Positions 1 through 7,216 of a DNA stretch of 20,530 bases are shown here, piece by piece (position 1 is the stretch's first letter; each line of letters begins with the position of its first letter). Both the position numbers and the translations under genes were made by a program. The DNA lies in the NCBI GenBank assembly GCA_029864385.1, contig JAOTTL010000061.1, forward strand, positions 1 to 20,530, written 5' to 3'. This DNA comes from SG8-41 sp029864385 (GTDB lineage: Bacteria > Pseudomonadota > Gammaproteobacteria > Burkholderiales > SG8-41). The notes beneath the pieces are model-generated. The model was not told where the DNA came from, searched no databases, and saw nothing but the letters and a program-made list of their open reading frames with translations.

Positions 1-456
1 ACGGTCCTTGATACGCCATACGCCTCGGCACGTGCGGGCGGCGGCGAGCCGATCGAGCGCCGAACGACGAGTGCGCCAGAGGTGAAGAAACAGTTCGGGG
101 TGACGCTCGATGCGTTGCCGCCTCGCCCGATTAAATACATGCTGTATTTCCTTTCGGGCACCGACCAATTCACGACCGAGACAAAAAAGGAAGTCCAGCA
201 GATACTCGCCGAACTCGCCCAGCGCCCGGCTGCCGAGGTTGTGGTCATCGGCCACACCGACCGCGTCGGCGGCAAGCTCCGCAATGACCAACTCTCCTTG
301 CAGCGCGCGCGTCGGGTCAAAATCATGCTCATACCCCTCGGCATCCCCGAGGAGAGCATCGTCACCGCGGGACGCGGTGAGCGCGAACCGATCGTGCCCA
401 CCGCGGACAATGTGGACGAGCCGAAGAATCGCAGGGTCGAGATTAATGTTCGCTAG
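1..456 (+). CDS. OmpA-family C-terminal peptidoglycan-binding domain protein (5' end outside window)
   Basis: The frame is open from the first base, so the N-terminus is outside the window and 151 residues are visible. The first ~35 residues are a low-complexity linker. The remainder is an OmpA-like domain: a strand ending in YFLSGTDQFT, then GHTDRVGG, then NDQLSLQRARRV, then a C-terminal NRRVEINVR. In this family the Asp of the GHTD region and the Arg of the NRRVEI region bind the diaminopimelate of peptidoglycan, anchoring an envelope protein to the cell wall. The gene converges on the CHASE2/phosphatase gene, 89 bp away. OmpA-domain proteins are often found near CHASE2 sensors, so a shared envelope-sensing role is possible, but that is inference. 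The true start, signal peptide and any N-terminal domain cannot be seen. Confidence 0.85.
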   Translation, partial: TVLDTPYASARAGGGEPIERRTTSAPEVKKQFGVTLDALPPRPIKYMLYFLSGTDQFTTETKKEVQQILAELAQRPAAEVVVIGHTDRVGGKLRNDQLSLQRARRVKIMLIPLGIPEESIVTAGRGEREPIVPTADNVDEPKNRRVEINVR

Positions 457-471
457 CGCTGCGAGCGAACA

Positions 472-548
472 GGAAATCGGAAATAGTAAATAGGCAAATG
501 CCGCGACCTCACCCAATTTCCCATTCCCCATTACCCATTCCCGTTTCA
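472..548. repeat. 7-bp-period inverted repeat tract in convergent gap (OmpA / CHASE2)
   Basis: Left purine-rich arm 472-499 has four heptamers: GGAAATC, GGAAATA, GTAAATA, GGCAAAT. Right pyrimidine-rich arm 514-548 has five: CAATTTC, CCATTCC, CCATTAC, CCATTCC, CGTTTCA. The arms are of matching subtype (GGAAAT against ATTTCC) and could pair imperfectly around a 14-bp spacer. The last unit, CGTTTCA, contains the TGA stop of the minus-strand phosphatase gene (546-548). A role as a bidirectional terminator between convergent genes is possible; no U-run typical of an intrinsic terminator follows. Confidence 0.8.
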
Positions 549-2663
549 CGAGTCGCCGCCGCGCCACTGCAGCGCGAGAACCGTAAGATCGTCCGCCGGC
601 TCCGCACCCCGCGTAAACTCCGCCACGTTCGTTTCAATCTCGTTGACCACCATCACCGGGTCCACCGCCGGCAGGCGCGCGAGCAACGCGGACAGGCGCC
701 CGGCACCATAGAGCTCGCCCGCCACGTTCATCGCCTCGGTGACGCCATCGGTCACCATACACAGTGTCTGCCCCGGGGCCAGCCAGTGCTCGGCTGACTC
801 GTACGGGTAGTCCTCGAGCACGCACAACGGCGGCCCGCCGCTGCTAACGAGCCGCTGCGGTTCCGCTCCCTCCCGCAGCGCGAGCGGCGGCTCGTGCCCG
901 GCGTTGCAGTAGACGAGCCGGCCGGTTTTCAGGTCGAGCAGGCCTGCGAACGCGGTGACGAACATGGCCTCGGGGTTCTCGCGCGAGACCTCCGCGTTCG
1001 CGGTCTTGAGCACGTCCTCGACGCTGTCGGTGCCCCGCAGCGCGGCACTCTTGGCGAGCGCCTTGACGACCGCCATGAAGATGCTGGCGTTTAGGCCCTT
1101 GCCGGAGACGTCGCCGATGATGAAAAAGAAGTGGTCTTCGTCGGCCTTGAAGAAATCGTAGAGATCGCCGCCCACCTTGCGCGCCGGTAGCATGAGCGCT
1201 CCTGCGGCCACCCGCCATTCGCCCGCCAGCGCTTCCTCCGGGCGCGGCAGGAATCCCATCTGGATGCGGCGGGCGGCATCGAGCTCGCCCGCCAGCCGCG
1301 CCGCCGATTCGCGCTCTTCCTGCAGGCGCAGCGCGAGGCGCCTTCGATCGATGTTAGCCTGCCCCAGCGTCACCGCCAGCACGGCGGTCGACACGACGAC
1401 CAGCCCGAGTCCCGGAATGGCGGGGTCGAGCAGCAACCCGGCCTCGTGATACATGAAGTAGCCCACTAGCAGAAGCGCAGTCAATGCGGCGAGCAGGGCG
1501 GTAACTCCGGCGCGGGGACCCGAGCGTGGTACTGCGATCGCGACCAGCCACCCTAAGCTGAGCAGCGCCAGGCCCTCGGCGGCCCCCGCCCAGGCAGGGC
1601 GCCGCAGCAGGCTGCGGTCATAGACGTTTTCAATCAACTGGGCGTGAATCTCGATACCGGGAACGCGCTCGCCCAGCGCGGTCGTCGGCACGTCCACCAG
1701 CCCAAGGCCGGTCACGCCTAGCAGGGCGATCTTGTTCTCGAGCCGTTCCGCGCCGACGCGGCCCTCCAGCACGTCCACTGCCGAGACCGCGCGCCCGGGA
1801 TCGGAGCGGCCGAAGTGCACGAACAAGCGGCCGTCGGGCTGGGTCGGCACGAATACGTCGGCAACACCCACGCCCTCCACGCCACTGCTGCCGATTCGCA
1901 GCTCGAAAGCCGGGGCGCCGCTCGCCAGCCGCAACGCTTCGATGCCGAGCGACGGAACGACCGTCGATCCGACGGACGCGGCGAGCGGCACGCGCCGCAC
2001 GACCCCGTACTCGGCGTCGGCGGAAAGTACCCCGTGCCCAGCAGCAGCGCGGTCAATCTGCGGCAGGCTGCGCAGCACGGCACCGTAACGGCGCAGGTAG
2101 GGGCGCGCGTCACCACCGCGCTGCAGCGACGGACTTGATGGGGCATCGGCAGCCGGTGGTGGGCCCTGCTCCAATCCGGCGAACCCGAGCGCAACACGCG
2201 ATCGCGCGATGCTTTGCGCCAGCCGGGCGTCGTTTCCCGGCAGCGCTTCGAGGCGCTTCGCCAGCGCGGAATCAACCGCGGCCAGCTGCCCGGCGAGACG
2301 CTCGGGCGATATCCGGTCAGGCTCCGGGAAAATGATGTCCACGCCGATCGCAGCCGGGCGCGCGGCGGTGATCTTGTCGATCAGTTCGGCAACCACCGAC
2401 CGCGGCCACGGCCACTGCCCGCGCGCGGCGATGCTCGCCTCATCGATGGCCACGATGACGGCTGGCGTCGACCGGCGTTCACGGGGTTCGAGGCGCTGGT
2501 AGAGATCGAACGTGGCAAGCCGCAGCGCCTGCAGCCCGGGCGGCTCCGTCATCCAAGCCGGGATCTCGAACACGGCGATCAGCGCAAGCGCGAGCCACAG
2601 CGAGCGGCGCGCCGCCGGCTGACGGAACAGGTCCGTGGTGGTCTCTTTCCCGCTCGCGCTCAG
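546..2663 (-). CDS. CHASE2 sensor with C-terminal SpoIIE/RsbU-type PP2C phosphatase
   Basis: Membrane-bound sensor phosphatase expected to dephosphorylate a STAS-domain partner in a partner-switching circuit. From the proposed start it has 705 residues: an N-terminal membrane helix (SLWLALALIAVF, about 19-31), an extracytoplasmic CHASE2 domain to about 355, two or three membrane helices (about 360-435), a short coiled coil with DAARRIQ, then a PP2C domain. Metal-ligand motifs are present: GGDLYDF (Asp500), GDVSGKG (Asp518), VTDGVTEA (Asp639) and ADDLTVL (691-692). No ATG precedes the first helix. A GTG at 2573 would cut that helix off, while a CTG at 2663 has GGAG eight bases upstream and overlaps the TGA of the preceding gene, so I favour the CTG. 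The STAS gene two positions upstream is the obvious substrate. The family call is firm; the start is uncertain. Confidence 0.88.
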   Translation of the reverse strand: MSASGKETTTDLFRQPAARRSLWLALALIAVFEIPAWMTEPPGLQALRLATFDLYQRLEPRERRSTPAVIVAIDEASIAARGQWPWPRSVVAELIDKITAARPAAIGVDIIFPEPDRISPERLAGQLAAVDSALAKRLEALPGNDARLAQSIARSRVALGFAGLEQGPPPAADAPSSPSLQRGGDARPYLRRYGAVLRSLPQIDRAAAGHGVLSADAEYGVVRRVPLAASVGSTVVPSLGIEALRLASGAPAFELRIGSSGVEGVGVADVFVPTQPDGRLFVHFGRSDPGRAVSAVDVLEGRVGAERLENKIALLGVTGLGLVDVPTTALGERVPGIEIHAQLIENVYDRSLLRRPAWAGAAEGLALLSLGWLVAIAVPRSGPRAGVTALLAALTALLLVGYFMYHEAGLLLDPAIPGLGLVVVSTAVLAVTLGQANIDRRRLALRLQEERESAARLAGELDAARRIQMGFLPRPEEALAGEWRVAAGALMLPARKVGGDLYDFFKADEDHFFFIIGDVSGKGLNASIFMAVVKALAKSAALRGTDSVEDVLKTANAEVSRENPEAMFVTAFAGLLDLKTGRLVYCNAGHEPPLALREGAEPQRLVSSGGPPLCVLEDYPYESAEHWLAPGQTLCMVTDGVTEAMNVAGELYGAGRLSALLARLPAVDPVMVVNEIETNVAEFTRGAEPADDLTVLALQWRGGDS

Positions 2664-3616
2664 ACGTCGATCTCCAGGCCATCGTACGCCGCGCTCACCC
2701 GCAGCGGCGCGCGCTCACCGCGTGTGATCTCCTCGAGACGCACGGCATCTCTCCAGATTCGCGCGATCGCCGCATCGTCGTAGGCCGGCTCGTGATGGAA
2801 CAGTACCAGGTGCTTCGCCCCGGCCAGCTGGCAGAGCTCGACGCCGACCACGTTGCTGGAGTGGCCCCAGTCCTCCTTGACCGACACCGCTTCCGCGAGC
2901 GAGTACATCGCGTCGAATATCACCATGTCTGCGCCACGGAAGAACGCGGCAAACGCTTCGCTCTCCCGGGGATCCTCGAGCTTGTGCTCGGAGTCCGTGG
3001 CGTAGATGAGCGCCTTGCCCCCATGCTCCAGCCGGTAAGCATAAGAGTCGCCCGAATGCGCCTGGAGCATGCCGGTAACGGCAATGCCGTCGATGTCGTA
3101 GCGCCGCCCCGGCTCCAGCAGCACGAACTCGATGCGCGCGGACAGACGGTCGAACGCCACCGGGTACGAGGGCACCGCCTGCTGCCGCCGCAATGCGTGC
3201 TCAAGCTCGGCGTGACAGCCGTGGATACGGATGTGATTTTCCGCGACGTACGCCGGCGCGAAAAAGGGAAATCCCATAATGTGGTCCCAATGCATGTGGG
3301 ACATGAGCACATTGTAGGTGCGCGGGCGATCGGCCCGGCCCACGTCGCGCGCGCCAAGACCGCGCACGCCGCTTCCCAGGTCAAGGATTAGCGGGGAGGC
3401 GCCCGGGCGCTCCACCTCGATGCAAGGTGAGGCGCCGCCGAACGTATGGGAGCCCGTGAAGTCGAGCTCGCGCTCGATGAACTGCCGTGCCTCCGCCGCG
3501 CTGCGCAGCGGCTTTCCCGAAGCCTTCAGCAGGGCCTCGACGAGCTTGGCCTGAAGCGCGGCCGAGTCGAGCGCTACCGGAATCGAGCCCCGTGTTCCCC
3601 AGAAGCGCACCCGCAT
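2660..3616 (-). CDS. metallo-beta-lactamase-fold hydrolase
   Basis: 318 residues beginning MRVRFWGTRGSIPV, typical of a soluble MBL-fold hydrolase subgroup. The metal-binding motif SHMHWDH lies at 106-112. Further His/Asp ligands are likely at QAHSGDS and ATDSEH, and a late FHHEP could supply another. Substrate unknown: members include phosphodiesterases and RNase Z-like enzymes, and nothing here decides between them. It starts 7 bp after the STAS gene stop and its TGA (2660-2662) overlaps the proposed CTG start of the CHASE2/phosphatase gene, so the three genes are one transcription unit. The operon position suggests it makes or removes a signalling molecule for the partner-switching module, which is inference. 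Confidence 0.88.
   Translation of the reverse strand: MRVRFWGTRGSIPVALDSAALQAKLVEALLKASGKPLRSAAEARQFIERELDFTGSHTFGGASPCIEVERPGASPLILDLGSGVRGLGARDVGRADRPRTYNVLMSHMHWDHIMGFPFFAPAYVAENHIRIHGCHAELEHALRRQQAVPSYPVAFDRLSARIEFVLLEPGRRYDIDGIAVTGMLQAHSGDSYAYRLEHGGKALIYATDSEHKLEDPRESEAFAAFFRGADMVIFDAMYSLAEAVSVKEDWGHSSNVVGVELCQLAGAKHLVLFHHEPAYDDAAIARIWRDAVRLEEITRGERAPLRVSAAYDGLEIDV
2672..2675 (-). promoter_or_regulatory. Shine-Dalgarno GGAG deciding a CTG start for the CHASE2/phosphatase gene
   Basis: On the minus strand GGAG is followed by eight bases and then CTGA, where CTG is the proposed start and TGA is the stop of the upstream hydrolase gene. No comparable signal precedes the GTG at 2573, and that GTG would exclude most of the first membrane helix. 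Confidence 0.45.
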
Positions 3617-3623
3617 GCTGGAT

Positions 3624-3998
3624 TCAAGCTCTCTCGGACGCAGCGAGCGCCCGCGGGGCTGCCGCCGCCAACGCGTCGCGCACCGAGGTAAAACACTGGA
3701 ACACCAAGTCGAAGCGGCTGATCTCGAAAATCTCCTTGACCACCGAATGCAGGCCCGCGAGGACCACGGTGCCGCCCTGCTTTTTTGCCTGCTTTGCCGC
3801 GAGCATCAGCACGCGCAGGCCAACGCTCGAGATGTAGTCCACGCCGGTAAAGTCGAGCACGAGACGATCCCCGCCACCGGTGCATTCGCGCAGGAAGGGG
3901 GCGAGCCTTAGCCTGAACGCCTCGCACGTGTCATTGTCGATCCGGCCCGTTACTTCGAGCACCACGGCATTGCTAATGCGCCGATCGGAAATGTTCAT
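3624..3998 (-). CDS. STAS-domain anti-anti-sigma-factor-like protein
   Basis: 124 residues, a single STAS domain of the SpoIIAA/RsbV type. The segment VLDFTGVDYISSVGLRVL carries the family's phospho-acceptor serine at about Ser58; the usual preceding Asp is Ser here. In characterised systems the unphosphorylated protein sequesters a kinase/anti-sigma factor, the kinase phosphorylates it, and a SpoIIE/RsbU phosphatase reverses this. Such a phosphatase is encoded two genes downstream. I chose the ATG at 3998 (MNISDRR) because the STAS fold begins there and because a TATAAT box at 4082-4087 would place the transcript start near an upstream GTG alternative at 4079. It is the first gene of the minus-strand operon. 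The kinase partner is not in the window. Confidence 0.9.
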   Translation of the reverse strand: MNISDRRISNAVVLEVTGRIDNDTCEAFRLRLAPFLRECTGGGDRLVLDFTGVDYISSVGLRVLMLAAKQAKKQGGTVVLAGLHSVVKEIFEISRFDLVFQCFTSVRDALAAAAPRALAASERA

Positions 3999-4081
3999 GC
4001 CCGGGTCTGGAGCGGTGGTGAGGGGGGTGCGCTCGTGCCCGCGCGGAAGATCGCGCCCAAGCGCCTTGTTCTGTGGCACTT

Positions 4082-4111
4082 ATTATAGTGGGGCGGCCGG
4101 GTAATGGTGAA
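4082..4111 (-). promoter_or_regulatory. putative sigma-70-type promoter for the STAS operon
   Basis: On the minus strand a perfect TATAAT (4082-4087) lies 18 bp from TTCACC (4106-4111), which matches TTGACA at four of six positions. It is 84 bp upstream of the chosen STAS ATG. The -10 is strong, the -35 is weak. Confidence 0.45.
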
Positions 4112-4211
4112 TAGCCGGCCGGCACTCGCCGGGGCTCGGTTCCGGCCGCAAGCCCCTGTTTTCTAAACCCCGTTTGGCGTAGCCCGGCCCCGGTTTCGGG
4201 GTAAAGAGTGC

Positions 4212-4217
4212 TAAAAT
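4212..4217 (+). promoter_or_regulatory. putative -10 element upstream of pcm
   Basis: TAAAAT in the context GTGCTAAAATCC, 30 bp upstream of the pcm ATG. It matches TATAAT at five of six positions. No convincing -35 box is visible at the right distance. Confidence 0.3.
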
Positions 4218-4247
4218 CCGCGCATTGCAATGTAACCGGCTCATGAC

Positions 4248-4901
4248 ATGAACGTCGAACAGGCTCGATACAACATGGTCGAGCAACAGATCCGGCCTTG
4301 GGAAGTGTTGGACCAGCAGGTTCTGGACCTACTCTTGAAGGTGAAGCGCGAGGAGTTCGTTCCGCCTCAGTATCGTGCGCTGGCGTTCGCCGACATGGAA
4401 ATCCCGCTTGGCCACGGCGAAAAGATGCTCGCCCCCAAGATCGAGGCGCGCCTGCTGCAGGAGCTGGCCATCCAGCCCGGTGATCGCATCCTCGAAGTCG
4501 GCACGGGCAGCGGTTACATGACCGTGCTCCTCGCCGGCCTTGGCGGCCACGTCGATAGCGTGGACATCGTGCCCGAGTTCACTAAAGCGGTCGCGGCCAA
4601 GCTGGCTGCACACCGCATCACCAGGGTCGTGCTTGAAACCGGGGATGCCGCGCGCGGATGGAAGACGCTGGCGCCCTACGACGCCATTGTCCTCACCGGG
4701 TCGGTGCCGATACTGCCAGTGGCGTTCAAGCAGGCCCTCGCGACCGGCGGCAGGCTGATCGCCATCGTAGGAGAACCGCCCGTCATGGAGGCCCGCCTCA
4801 TCACCCGCGTGGCGGACAATGCGTTCAATTCAATCGGCCTGTTCGAAACCTGCATCGCACCGCTCAAGAACGCGCTGCAGCTTGAGCGCTTCGTCTTTTG
4901 A
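4248..4901 (+). CDS. pcm: protein-L-isoaspartate O-methyltransferase family protein
   Basis: 217 residues, the usual length. The SAM-binding motif I is ILEVGTGSGYMT (81-92), preceded by the typical PCMT segment MLAPKIEARLLQEL and followed by VDSVDIVPE (motif II). The family methylates isoaspartyl residues in damaged proteins using S-adenosylmethionine. The later motif reads IVLTGSVPILP instead of the usual Ala-Ala-containing form, so the substrate of this proteobacterial subgroup is less certain. The gene precedes tolC, and a repeat arm begins four bases after its TGA. Start chosen at the ATG that gives the conserved NMVEQQIRPW N-terminus; no clear Shine-Dalgarno is visible. Confidence 0.9.
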   Translation: MNVEQARYNMVEQQIRPWEVLDQQVLDLLLKVKREEFVPPQYRALAFADMEIPLGHGEKMLAPKIEARLLQELAIQPGDRILEVGTGSGYMTVLLAGLGGHVDSVDIVPEFTKAVAAKLAAHRITRVVLETGDAARGWKTLAPYDAIVLTGSVPILPVAFKQALATGGRLIAIVGEPPVMEARLITRVADNAFNSIGLFETCIAPLKNALQLERFVF

Positions 4902-4904
4902 GAA

Positions 4905-5004
4905 AATGGGGAATGGAGAATGGGGAATGGTTACGGCGGCGCTCCGCACGGCACGATTTCCCGTTTCCTATTTACCATTTGCTATTTCCTATTTCCCGTT
5001 GACA
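4905..5004. repeat. 7-bp-period inverted repeat tract between pcm and tolC
   Basis: Left purine arm 4905-4932: AATGGGG, AATGGAG, AATGGGG, AATGGTT. Right pyrimidine arm 4956-4997: six heptamers ATTTCCC, GTTTCCT, ATTTACC, ATTTGCT, ATTTCCT, ATTTCCC, with a degenerate seventh (GTTGACA) ending two bases before the tolC ATG. The right arm occupies the place where a ribosome binding site is expected. The arms are complementary in type around a 23-bp GC-rich spacer. Confidence 0.85.
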
Positions 5005-5006
5005 TC

Positions 5007-6338
5007 ATGCCTCATGTCATAGCGTCGGTATCGTTTGCCTTCCTGATCACGGTCGGCTGCGCGGCGCAGGGCGCTGATCTGGTTCAGATCTACCGCACGG
5101 CGCAAACCTCGGACGCGCAGTATGCCGCTGCGCGCGCAACCTGGGCGGCCGGCCAGGAGCGGTTGCCGCAGGGACGCGCGGGATTGCTGCCGTCGGTCTC
5201 GATTTCGGCTTCCACGCAGTACAACGACCGGGAAATCCGCTTCCGCGACCCGACGATCCCGGACAATAACGCCACCTTTAATTCCAACACGGCGAGCGTC
5301 TCGCTCTCACAGCCGATCTACCGGCCCGAAAATTTCAAAGTCTTCGAGCAGGCGAAGACGCAGGTGGCGCAAGCCGATGCGGTGCTGGCGCAGGCAGCGC
5401 AGGACCTCATTCTGCGCGTCGCGCAGGCCTATTTCGACGTGCTGCTGACGCAGGACACGGTGGCATTCGCCCAGGCCCAGCTCCAGGCGATCGGTCAGCA
5501 GCTCGAGCAGGCCAAGCGCAACTTCGAGGTAGGAACCGCCACCATCGTCGACACCAAGGAAGCCCAGTCGCGCTACGATTTGACGCGGGCCTTCGAGATT
5601 CAGGCGAAGAACGAGGTGGAGGTGCGCAAGCGCTTCCTCGAGCTGATAATTGGACAGCCTGCACCAGGGTTGTCGCCCCTCGGCAAGCGCTTCAAGCCGG
5701 CGCCACCGGATCCCAACAACCACGAAAAATGGGTCAGCCGGGCGGCGGAGGGCAACGTGCAGGTGAAAATTGCCGAGCGCAGTTTCACGTTTGCGACGCA
5801 GGAAGTGGAACGCAATCGCACCGGGCATCTACCGACGCTTGACGCGTTCGCTTCCTACACTGATTCGGGCTCGGGGGCGGCCAGCCAGACCAGTGTCGGC
5901 AGCGACACGCGGAACGCGATCGTGGGTGTGCAACTGGCGATCCCGATCTATCAGGGCGGCAGCGTCAGCTCGAAAGTGCGCGAGGCCATCGCCAACGCGG
6001 AAAAAGCGCGTCAGGACCTGGAAAATGCGCGGCGCACGGCGGAGCTTACCGCACGTCAGAGGTTTCTCGGCGTGACGAGCAGGACGGCGCAGATCCAGGC
6101 GCTGGAAGCGGCACTGGTGTCCTCCGAGAGCTCACTGGCATCGACCGTGCTCGGCCAGGAAGTCGGTGTGAGAACCCAGGTCGACGTGCTCAATGCCACC
6201 CAGCAGGTCTCGGAGACGCGCCGCGATCTGGCGGAGGCGCGCTACGCCTACATCCTCGCGCTGCTGCAGCTCAAGGCCACGGCCGGCACGCTCACCGAGG
6301 CCGATGTCGTCGCGGTAAACAGCTGGCTCGACAAATAA
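5007..6338 (+). CDS. tolC: TolC-family outer membrane efflux/secretion protein
   Basis: 443 residues from an ATG at 5007 giving a signal peptide (MPHVIASVSFAFLITVGCAAQGA) with cleavage likely near residue 23. The mature start DLVQIYRTAQTSDAQ is the classic TolC beginning. Two outer-membrane-efflux repeats follow (about 25-215 and 225-435) with long coiled-coil helices such as AQLQAIGQQLEQAKRNF and ending in TQVDVLNATQQ. TolC trimers form the outer-membrane channel of tripartite efflux pumps and type I secretion. A longer reading from 4920 would translate through the repeat arms and has no signal peptide at its start, so it is rejected. The TAA stop (6336-6338) opens the next repeat arm. Confidence 0.93.
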   Translation: MPHVIASVSFAFLITVGCAAQGADLVQIYRTAQTSDAQYAAARATWAAGQERLPQGRAGLLPSVSISASTQYNDREIRFRDPTIPDNNATFNSNTASVSLSQPIYRPENFKVFEQAKTQVAQADAVLAQAAQDLILRVAQAYFDVLLTQDTVAFAQAQLQAIGQQLEQAKRNFEVGTATIVDTKEAQSRYDLTRAFEIQAKNEVEVRKRFLELIIGQPAPGLSPLGKRFKPAPPDPNNHEKWVSRAAEGNVQVKIAERSFTFATQEVERNRTGHLPTLDAFASYTDSGSGAASQTSVGSDTRNAIVGVQLAIPIYQGGSVSSKVREAIANAEKARQDLENARRTAELTARQRFLGVTSRTAQIQALEAALVSSESSLASTVLGQEVGVRTQVDVLNATQQVSETRRDLAEARYAYILALLQLKATAGTLTEADVVAVNSWLDK

Positions 6339-6517
6339 TCGGTGAATCGTCAATCGCAAGAGCAGCCCCAGCTGACGAGTTTCTCCTAAAGACGAAATAG
6401 CGATTCACCGGGCGTCCCGTCGCAGTTTCTGCCCTTATCGGTTCTACGATTCAGATTGGGTAAATCCCGATTTGCGCCCCCAATTTACGATTAACGATTC
6501 ACGAATTACGAATTGAG
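6336..6517. repeat. 7-bp-period inverted repeat tract between tolC and the cyclo-ligase gene
   Basis: Left purine arm 6336-6356: TAATCGG, TGAATCG, TCAATCG; its first three bases are the tolC stop codon. Right pyrimidine arm 6483-6510: ATTTACG, ATTAACG, ATTCACG, AATTACG, with a degenerate AATTGAG (6511-6517) containing the TTG start of the next gene. Between the arms, 6357-6482 is GC-rich and has no coding potential that I can see. Confidence 0.8.
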
Positions 6518-7091
6518 CGAGAAGCACGAGCTCAGGAAGCAAGTCCTCTCCCGCCGCGATGCGCTCGGCGCCGCGCAACGCGCTTTGCTCAGCGAGAAAA
6601 TCACCGCGCGCGTGCTCGCGCTTTCGTCTTACCGGTCAGCTCGCTGCGTGATGGCCTACATGAGCATTGGCAGCGAGTTCGAGACCGCGTCCTTCGTGTC
6701 GGATCTGCGGGGGCAGCGTAAGACTCTCGTGCTGCCGCGGGCGCGGCGTGGCAGCCAGGTGCTCGAGCTTTACGCCGTACGCGATTTGGAGCGCGATCTC
6801 ACCATGGGTGTTTGGGGCATTCGCGAGCCGCGACCCGATATGTGCCGCACTGTGCCTCTGGAGAGAATCGACTTCGTGCTGGTTCCCGGCGTCGCGTTCA
6901 CGGCACGCTGCGAGCGCCTGGGTTATGGCGGGGGCTTCTACGATCAGCTAATCAGCGGTTTCTCCCGACGTCCGTCGTTGGCCGCCGCCGCGTTTGGCCT
7001 GCAAATCGTGCCGGAACTCCCGGTATCGCCGACCGATCAGTGCGTCGATCTCGTCATTACCGAGGATGCGACCTACTCCCTTGAATCGTAA
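6513..7091 (+). CDS. fau: 5-formyltetrahydrofolate cyclo-ligase (methenyltetrahydrofolate synthetase)
   Basis: 192 residues, normal for the family. The cytoplasmic enzyme converts 5-formyl-THF plus ATP to 5,10-methenyl-THF, returning the storage folate to the one-carbon pool. Visible landmarks are the N-terminal LRKQVLSRRDAL helix, VMAYMSIGSEFETA, VLVPGVAFTARCERLGYGGGFYDQL (nucleotide/folate-binding region) and VSPTDQCVDLVITED near the end. The only start that keeps the N-terminal helix is TTG at 6513, inside a degenerate repeat unit and without a Shine-Dalgarno. Its TAA stop is part of a repeat unit (TAAATCG). The gene converges on waaA. Confidence 0.92.
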   Translation: MSEKHELRKQVLSRRDALGAAQRALLSEKITARVLALSSYRSARCVMAYMSIGSEFETASFVSDLRGQRKTLVLPRARRGSQVLELYAVRDLERDLTMGVWGIREPRPDMCRTVPLERIDFVLVPGVAFTARCERLGYGGGFYDQLISGFSRRPSLAAAAFGLQIVPELPVSPTDQCVDLVITEDATYSLES

Positions 7092-7216
7092 ATCGTAAAT
7101 CGAATGCGTCGCGGCCACAGCACAGCGCTCTAGGAGTCAGGGGTTTTTCCCATTTGCGTTTCACGATTTACGATTTACGGTTTTCCTCCGATTCACGATT
7201 TACGATTTACGATTCA
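7082..7216. repeat. 7-bp-period inverted repeat tract in convergent gap (cyclo-ligase / waaA)
   Basis: Left purine arm 7082-7102: TGAATCG, TAAATCG, TAAATCG. It overlaps the gene end: the second unit supplies the real TAA stop and the other two give stops in the remaining frames. Right side 7150-7216: CCATTTG, CGTTTCA, CGATTTA, CGATTTA, CGGTTTT, a 4-bp interruption, then CGATTCA, CGATTTA, CGATTTA, CGATTCA. The last unit contains the waaA stop (7214-7216 on the minus strand). These are the most regular heptamers in the window. Confidence 0.9.

Noticed and set aside
3999..4079. GTG start for the STAS protein at 4079 (27 extra residues)
   Set aside because: The extra residues are not part of the STAS fold and the TATAAT box at 4082-4087 would put the transcript start at or after that codon.
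4099..4114. Two heptamer-like units (GTAATGG, TGAATAG) in the STAS-pcm gap
   Set aside because: Only two degenerate copies with no partner arm; too little to call a tract, although they overlap the weak -35 proposed for the STAS promoter.
4920..5006. Longer N-terminus for TolC
   Set aside because: It would be translated from the repeat arms and would bury the signal peptide; the ATG at 5007 gives a normal secretory start.
6339..6512. Possible 6S RNA upstream of the 5-formyltetrahydrofolate cyclo-ligase gene, as in many proteobacteria
   Set aside because: The 174-bp gap is partly occupied by heptamer arms and I see no central-bubble hairpin arrangement typical of 6S RNA.
7150..7216. Short CRISPR-like array
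   Set aside because: Units are 7 bp with no unique spacers; there are no cas genes.
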